In this document: positions 52,901 through 61,900 of the stretch, in pieces
How positions within the stretch are numbered: the first letter of the stretch is position 1
Layout: the number at the start of each line of letters is the position of its first letter
NCBI GenBank assembly: GCA_036873755.1
Contig: JAVTVY010018788.1
Location: 1-64,000, forward strand
Reading direction: 5' to 3'
Length of the DNA: 64,000 nucleotides
From: Hanleya hanleyi
Taxonomy: Eukaryota > Mollusca > Polyplacophora > Lepidopleurida > Hanleyidae
Notes under the pieces: generated by a model
Told to the model about the DNA's origin: nothing
The model's input: the letters and a program-made list of their open reading frames with translations, nothing else
The model's database searches: none
Program-made: the position numbers and the translations under genes

Positions 52901-55900
52901 CCACCAAGCGCCTCCACTCAAAGTTTCTCAAATTTGGCGATACATATCGCATGCTGATAGCAAAATACGAACGTAGCGTGCAAGATCTATGGCGCTACGT
53001 TTCGTAACTTGTGTCTAATTCCGCTTAACCCGGGGCTAGGGGCCGTATGAACCCATGTACCTCAAGATCCTCATGGTACTCATATGAACAGTCACAATCA
53101 AAGCGTGACTGAGATACATCATTCTTTTAGATGACGACTCTATAACGAATATTATGGATTAAGAATACTGATCAGCGATACGGATTTGATATTTTTGGAA
53201 CATCATGATGTCTTGCCGGCATCATTGAAAACTGTTGACCGCTTCTCTCTTGCAGGAAACAAGCCTATGTTTATGTATACTATGATTGTCGTTTTGAATT
53301 TGGTGCTAATACTGTTATGTGGAAAATGGAATAGGTCTTTGGATTATGGACGCGGATATTCTCTAATGGACGACGACTGGATTATGAATGACGGACTAGA
53401 CGCTTGTAATGTTGTAATTTATTGTTATTTTAGTGTAATTACTGAACAGTAAGACGTGGGAGTGTGCAAGCTGAAAGACATCCTCGCGAGCCAGTGTATC
53501 GATCGATCTATTGGGATCGATACACTGGCTTGGTTAGTTACCCATACGAGTTTTGGATATAAACAGATGAAGGGGTTTCCCCTAAATCAACCCAATCAGT
53601 GAGCGCGCTAAGCTGGTTGATTAGGCCAATCTGCTGCGAGGTATGAGATGTGACAAGTTTCAATTTCATCGCGGACCAAACTGCTTTGATGTCAAGCGGA
53701 AATCTACATCGGAAGTCAAAGCAAAAACCGCAGGCTGGGGATATCGACATGCTAATTCCAAACAAGCGGGGGGGAGGGGGGGGGGGGAAGAAATCTACGA
53801 GATTGTATAATAGAGGCATCGACTCAGAACTCAATCGAATCACCAAAAATGTCCAGGTAAACCCTCTGTGAGGATTTAGGATTTACCTGGACTTGTGAAG
53901 ATGGCTGAAAGAGTGTTAATCGATAGCTGTATATTCGGTATCTTTCTGGTTTCTCGAAAAAACCTGATCAATATTGATACTTGATACCCATAGTACAGTC
54001 CTGTCACGCAAGTGGACGATTGGTACTGTTTGAGTTTTGTTGTGTGCTGTACTGAACAAATACATAAAAAATGTAAAAAAACCAAACAGAATTGTTGGTG
54101 TTGCTGGATGTATAATGTCAATGTTGCAAAATGCGATTGTCAGATTTTTCAAAAATGTCATTGCTGTTATCAAACGGTTATTCCGCCATCATGTCGGTTA
54201 GTATTTCTTACACGTGCAGCTTATTTCGCCATACAGGCGTGGCTGAAATTTCAACAATTTCTAGATACGTTCTTCTGAGAGGATAATATGCAAGCTGCTA
54301 ATCCACTAATACTTACTCGAACATTCGGATCCGCTTTCCCGCCACATTATAGGCCCAGAAATCTCGAATACTTTCTATATCAACCAAGGACTGTTACAAA
54401 AAATAGAAACATAACAAATTTCAGTGTCTTTCTATACTACTGATCTTTTTTTCGTGTTTTTTTTGGTTTTATTCTGAGATTAGCCCAGACAGAGAGATTA
54501 TGTGCTCAATAACAAAGGTGGTGTTGACTGTCAATAATTGTTCTCGAAAAATGAAGCTTAATGACATATTAGCTGACAGTTTTTTTCTAGAACACAAATC
54601 TTATACCACCATCCACCTGCTCATCAATGTTTTACACGTTATTCCGCTTCAACGCTATTGCATAATGTACCTTTGTGAATATGGCTACAAGACCAAACAC
54701 CATGATTGTCATTTGGAAAACATCGGTCCAGATGACGGCTTTAAATCCTCCCTGTCGAAAAAAGGAATTATTGGTTAAATTGGGTATTATTTTTGACAAC
54801 TTTGTGGAAGTGCAGTCGGGATTTACAATGTATTTCGTTCCTAATGGAGTTTTATAGTCAACGGTGCATCACGGGATATCAACGGTGCATCACGGGATAA
54901 CAACGGTGCATCACCGGATATCAACGGTGCATCACGGGATAACAACGGTGCATCAAGGGATATCTTCCACTTTTCAAGCACTTGACTGGTCAATTCATAT
55001 TTTTGTATATTAAGGTTAATGCATCGGGTCAAAGCTTAAAAATCTCGATTTTTGCTTTTTTGTCTTATACCAGAGTACACAGTCAAAGCTACAAGTTGGG
55101 GGAATAAGAAATTATGAAAATTAGTGCACTGTAGTAAAAAAAAATGCAGGGGATTAGCGTGGCTCAAGCGATCGCCAAAAATTAAACATTTATAAACAAT
55201 GTTAGTATTTGTAACCAAATCAAACCTGCTTTTGCTATGCCTTATCTCCCTTTAGGAAGATCCTTACAAATAGTTGAAAACGAAAAGTTGTCTCCCCTTA
55301 GGGAGCTCTCTCAGCTCAGCTAGGTTACTTAAGCTCTACCCAAACCACAATATCCCTCTTTCTCACTGTTATAGCCCGAGACGTGTGGGGTGCAAGGCCG
55401 TGGAGTGAGGGGCAGGATGGGAGGGCAATCAAAGCAAAAGCAGGTTTGATTTGGTTACAAATACTAACATTGTTTATAAATGTTTAATATTTGTGGCCCA
55501 AATCTATACCTGCTTTTGCTATGCCTCACTACCAACATAAGGAGGTGAGCACCTCGGCCTTGTTGTAGTTCCAATAGCAGGCTGAGTAACCGCTGAGATG
55601 ATCACGGACATGGCACACTAGTACTCGACAAGAGGGACCCTGGTCGGTGACGCTGTGGGTAGTCATGGAGTAATCATAATGGATAGTTGCATGTACTCAT
55701 CCATGTAGCCGTGATCGTGGATGTGGTGCACAATTTTACCCCCAACGAAGGAACTCGGGCCCGGGCGCTGTGAGTATTCGAGTGGTAATCAGTGTATGAC
55801 GAGATGTGGTCATGTACCGCCATCATTGCATACAAGGTGCCCATCTTATACCACTCTTTAGTCCACCAACCGTCTTACGTCAACTCTCTGTACTTTAGTC

Positions 55901-58900
55901 CCTGTTGCTGAAAGTGGCAAACCTGAAAGTAGTACTCACGTATGTGTCAGTTCTTGTAAGATGACTTGTGAGTTGACAGCAGCTGTCTCTCTTGAGATGA
56001 TCTAGTAAGAAGGGTCATAGTTGCTCTCATGCACCAAACTCTCTGTACTTTAAACCTGAAAGTGACACAAAGTATACCTAAAAAAAAAAAGAAAACCCAA
56101 ACTCACCCTTGTGTCAGGCCTTGAAAGATGACTTGTGAGATGGCAGCTGGCAGGCTGACATATTGCTTCTCTTAGGTGATCATGTAGTATGGTGGACATA
56201 TGATATGACTGAGAGATGAGATGATGCAGCAAGCTGGCTGATTGACTGACTTGCTGCGCTGAACGAAAATGCCCCCCCCCCCTTTTTTGAAAGTTACTGG
56301 ACCACGTGCAGGGCAGTCACCAGCGGCCCAAGCGTGGTCACCCTATCTGATTGTACTGACATATCTCTCAGATAGAAATTGGTGAACGTAGAATTTGCCG
56401 TCCATGCACAAGACTGGACAATGCCATGGAGGGATAAGTTCTTCCATAAAGGCCAAGATGTAGCGATGGCACGAATTTCATGGGAAGAAGCAGAGGACAA
56501 AAGTGGGGGAGCGTCAATGGCAAGTTGATATGACCACTTAATGGTCTTCTTCAACCGCGAAGCAATAGTATTCTTGGTAATGTCACGCACTGCGGATGGC
56601 TGAAGAGACAGGAATAATAGACGACGAGAGCCCCGACTATAGTCTGGATAGTCTGCAGACGTGTAAGTTGAGCCACCGCGGATTGTGATGAAATATCCCG
56701 TGAGGTTGACGCAACAGGCTGGGCCAAACTGGAAGACGACGTGGCGGAGCAGTGAGAAGTGGAAACCACTGACGACGAGGCCACCACGGAACCACGAGCA
56801 GCACGACGCAGTCGTGTTGAGAAATCTTTTGAAGAACTTCCTGAATCAGGGCCATGGGTGGGTAGGCATAAGCCAGGAAGTTGTCCCAGTTGATTGAAAG
56901 AGCGTCGATGGCGAAGGCTTGAGGGTCCAGAATCGGGCTGACGAAGAGGGCCAGCTGCGCATTGTTCCTCGTCGCAAACAGGTCGATCAAGGGGGTCTCC
57001 CAGACGCTGCAGATCTGACGGAAAACCTCCAGATGAAGTTGCCATTCGGTCTGAAGGACGGTGTCGAGACGAGACAGGCGGTCCGCTAAGACATTGAGCC
57101 GACCCGGGACATGGCGAGCATTGAGATGACAGTGATGAATGAGAGCCCAGTCGTAAAGATCCCACACCAGACGAAACGTTGAGAAAGATCGGGTGGTACC
57201 CATCTTGTTGATGTGAGCAATGACCGTAGAGTTGTCCGTAGCGATAAGAAGGGACGAATTCATGAGACGCCAACTCCAATGTTGAACTGCTAGGATGACT
57301 GCCTTCATCTCCAGAATGTTGATGTGAAGTCTGGCATCCAAACTCGACCATCTGCCGGACACCTCCAGACCGTCCAGATGGGCTCCCCAACCGGTCTCGG
57401 AAGCATCGGTGTAGAGATGGTGATCCGGAGGAGGAAATCGGAATGGAACTCCCCGCATGACGTTGTGGCGGGACTGCCACCAAATCAGATGTGGATGTAG
57501 AGACGTCAATACCGGAACAGCAGGATTGAGGGATGACGTCTGTAGATAAGGAAACAGATGGTACTGCAGCGGCCGAACCCGGAGACGACCGTAATGGGTA
57601 AGGCCCTGCGTGGAAGTGAGTAAACCCAGAAGGCTTTGCCACTGCTGACGTGTCTGATAAGTTGATGATAAAAACCTTAGTATCAACACCTGAATTTTGG
57701 TCCACCGGTCCTCTGGGGGGCGCACCAGTTGTTGACGAGTATTGAACACAGCCCCGATGTAACGGCGAATTTGCGCTGGAACCAACTCTGACTTCTGAGG
57801 GTGAGGAATAAACCCGAGATGACGTAGAACGAGCAGAGTGAAACGGACCTGCGCGTTGAGTAGGGACTTGTCCGCAGCCCACAAGAGGATGTCGTCTATA
57901 TAAACCTCCATGTGAATGCCCCGTAGATGGAGAAACGCCATGACTGGTGAAGTGATACGGGTGAAAAGCCATGGAGCGATGTTGACTCCGAATGGGAGGA
58001 CTTGCCACTCGAACCGACGATCGTTGATGGTGAAACGAAGAAAACGCCGATGACGAGGATGAATAGGTATATGGAGATATGCGTCCTGTAAATCGATTGA
58101 GGCCAACCAATCCCGGTGATGTACGCGGGCCCGAATCGATGAAACCGACGTCATCTTGAAATGAGGTGGTATGATGAGACGAAACTTGTTTAATCTCTTG
58201 AGGTCGATAATCATCCTCATCTGGTCCGAATCTTTCTTCGGGACCAGGAAGACATGACTGTAGTAACCGACGCTGTCTTCGGCATGTGGCAGCTCTCTGA
58301 CGGCACCTTTGGCGATGAGCGTGGCGACAGAGGACAGAAGCGTCTGCACGTGTCCTGCGGGAACTGGCAGTAGAGAAGGACGAGACCGAGATACGAGTCT
58401 GGGCTGGGACTGAAAGTTGAAGATGAAACCATACTTCAATGTCTTGATAATCCAGTCGTCGTCTGTTATAAGCTGCCAATTCTCCCAGAAATGTTGTAAA
58501 CGGCCGCCGACGACTGGGCGAAAGGGCGGAAGGCTGAAAATCTCTGGTATGATGGAAAACGGGAAACGGATAGTCATTTGTTGGAAGCACCCCTACGTCT
58601 GGAAAATTTCCCACGGGTGGAACGACGGCCACGGGCTTGTGGAGGCTTGTCGAAGCCACGAAAATTATCCTGTGGAAACACCTCACGTTGGGTAGGCTTG
58701 GATACACGATTCCGGTTAGGTTTCCGATCCACGGAAAAAGCAGGACGCCGAGCCGCAGCAGCAATCGAACGAGAAGTCCGTTCCTCACGAACACTAGGCA
58801 TGACGGACTCGATAGCATTGTTGAAAACAAACTTAGAGGATAACGGCTGTTGTAACAGTTGATCCTTCACAAAGTATGGAACGTCAGGCTTGACAAACTG

Positions 58901-61900
58901 AAGCAACGCTTTACGCTAAGCTTGAAGAAGCGAAACATAAGAAAAAGCACTCGCCTCAATAGTATGACGGTTAGCTATATTGAGTGTGTCAATGAAAGCT
59001 CGTAAATAGGTAAGACGACCAGAAGACAAAGAAGCCGAACCATCGCTCAGACGTAACGCAGGATCCAAGGTAATCCGAGAAGTAGCCAACAGAAACCAAT
59101 CCGCGAAAGATGTAATACGTTGCATTGCCAGCAACATCTCCATAACATTATCAACAACTTTGATAGGAACCGAAACCGAAGTTGCATTAGATGATTTCGA
59201 AACCTGACTCAAATCACGATCACCTTTGGGCGGTTTGTCGGGAAGAACGTTATCATGAAGTTGGTAAAATGAAAACAAGGGCTTCTTAAACTTGTTGTCC
59301 TCCTCCAATTGACGATCAAACGCAATACAATTAGACTCCCAAGCTGGAGACGGAGCACACGAGAGAGGGGTCTTAGTAGACGTCGACGTGAACGCGGAAG
59401 AAGTCGCTGTCGGACATTTAACCCGAGCAGATGAAGAGACAGCATTAGAAGAAACGGGCATGTCCGGAACGAGAGCCAAAAGCGCTGCCATTTTATCAGC
59501 AAAAGGCATCTGAGACGAATCCTTCGAACTACAGAAGAAGAAGAATCTTGGCTATCAGACGAAGACGTCAAAACCGCTTCGGGAGAAAGAACGACGTGTC
59601 GACGGCGAGAGATAGACAATAACCGATCAAAAGACTGATCAAGAAACGGAGCCTGCGACTGACGAACTTGACGACCCCGACGGGGAGGTGAGGAAGAACG
59701 ACGTGGCAAACGGCATGGAGGCGTATGGGAACGTCGAACAGGAGTACGAGAACGGCGAACCGGAGAACGGGAAAGCCGTAAAGAAGTATTAGGACGATTC
59801 GGTGTACGAACTCTACGAACAGGAGAACGAGAACGACGAACAGGTGAATGAGAACGGCGTACAGGCGTATGAAAACGACGAGACGGCGTAACAGAACGTC
59901 GAGGCGGAGAAACAAAACGACGTACAGGCGAACGAGAACGTGAACGGCGTTGCGATGTACAAGAGCGTCGTTTGGAAGCACGGGAACGACGAAGTGACGG
60001 GTCAACAAACGTAGAAACCGGAGGCTGAAAATCCGCAATTTGATAATTCAAAGTAGAGTCCGAACGACCCTCCATAGAGCGAAGAGCTGCTTTAGATAAA
60101 ACAACAGAGGAAGAACGAGATTTAAACCGTAAAGGTGAAGTCGACAATCGATGATGTTTTTTCTCTTTGAAAGAACCGGCCAAAGATAGACCGACTGACA
60201 AAGGATTAGGAGAAATGACACGCGGTGAAGCAGAAATCTTTTGTTCGTTGATAACAATAGAACGCTCAGGCAAACCCGACCTGGGGCTAGAGACCTTTGT
60301 TGTCCCGAACAAAGAAACTGGTTTCACAGGAACCCCAGACAAAGCTTTACCAGTAGAAGCCAGACTGTCTAGAACATGATCGCTATCTCCTCGTGCGACG
60401 GTCCCACTAGGAGGGATAGTAACAGACACCGATGATAAAGCCGGACTTTTAAGTCTATGTGACAAATCCAAATTTGAACCCACGAGGTCCTCGTTAAATT
60501 TCAGATCCCCAACTAACGCAATCTCATTTTGACGTCTATCGTCTTCCGATAACGCCGGGTCTTCAGTTGCATGCAATAAATAAGCCCGACGCGCCTGGGC
60601 ATAGTTCCTCCAGGTTAAAGTATCCCAAGATTGACACTCTGAACACGTAGCCTGCCGATAACACAAGTGACCTTTACACGCAAAGCAAACCGTGTGAGCA
60701 TCTAAGCGAGTCCAAAACTGCCCACTCGAGCGACAAGATTTAGAAACAACCGGGATAGAAATCTCAGATATGATTGTCCAAGAATACAGCAATAGAAAGT
60801 ACAAGTTTAGCAAAGGTATAACCGAAGGTCAAAACCAACAACAACAACCAAACCAGCACTTTATAGGACACTTCCTGATATGCACCACACTTGAGGAGGT
60901 ACAACTAGAGAAAGAGGAAGATTGTGGTTTGGGCAGAGCTTAAGTAACCTAGCTGAGCTGAGAGAGCTCCCTAAGGGGAGACAACTTTTCGTTTTCAACT
61001 ATTTGTAAGGATCTTCCTAAAGGGAGATAAGGCATAGCAAAAGCAGGTATAGATTTGGGCCACAAATAGTGGATTTTCCCGTGCTAATTTCTCTCTTGTT
61101 ATTTGATGTACAAACATGAACATGGACACAATATTCCAATCATGTAGATCTTCAAAAGGTTGCCTCAAATTTTATAAGTTCGGCCCTGTTCATGAATTAT
61201 TTATGATTTGGTGGAGAGAGGTCGAGTTTTTGTAGATTTTTTCAATCTTCAACTTTGCACGACGATAAAATAACTTCTAGGCCCTAACTAAAAAAACTGA
61301 GGCAACCTATTTTTATTCAAATGGTAAAGTTCATTATTCCGAAAAAGCAAGTTTGTTTGATGAAAACTGAGAGAGTTTTGAGCGCGTGATTTTGAGGGCT
61401 ATGCTTTTCTAAATGACATGATTTATCTTTAAATCAATTGATTCTTTTAATAATTCGAGAAAGGTTTTATTTATCTAAATTCCTTGAATCAAGGGCTTTC
61501 AGAAAATGTGTAGTTTGTTTGAATACAACAAGCACTACCTCGAAATTAAGCAAAATCGTGATACGTACACGTACGCAACTGGGACCCGATATAGTAACCT
61601 TAAAACACTTTTTAATTATCTTATTTCGTTGTGGGCGTTGGGAGGAGAGGCAACCGATCGAAAGCTACATTGGAATGTTTGTCCTATCACAAACAATCCT
61701 GTTTGCATTGTAATACTCACGATAGATGTGTATATAACAGACGACAGTCCAACGATAAGGATGGAAGCCCAGACGGGGAAATGAGCAACTGTAGAAATAC
61801 GTAAACAGATGAATTCATTTAACAGGTATTCAAAGTTGGCGATACAAAAGGGCTCAGCTACTATTCTTTCCTATTCTGTTCCCATCAATTAAGCCCATAG

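Larger units (their letters stand above)
55181..61068 (-). mobile_element. DIRS-type tyrosine recombinase retroelement
   Basis: 5.9 kb in an SLC5 intron, same orientation as the gene. Layout on the minus strand: left terminal repeat (61048-60908), Gag (60813-58574), RT-RNase H with methyltransferase-like region (58577-56637), a deleted tyrosine recombinase (56633-56294), internal complementary region (55433-55525) and right terminal repeat (55225-55364). Inverted termini plus the complementary region that joins both outer ends are diagnostic of DIRS. Gag carries a stop and a frameshift, and YR is internally deleted, so the copy is non-autonomous. The termini remain well preserved. Confidence 0.93.

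Noticed and set aside
56551..58830. 759-codon minus-strand frame overlapping the DIRS RT
   Set aside because: It is a Ser/Pro/Arg-rich shadow in another frame of the CpG-rich RT-RNase H gene, whose own frame contains all catalytic motifs.
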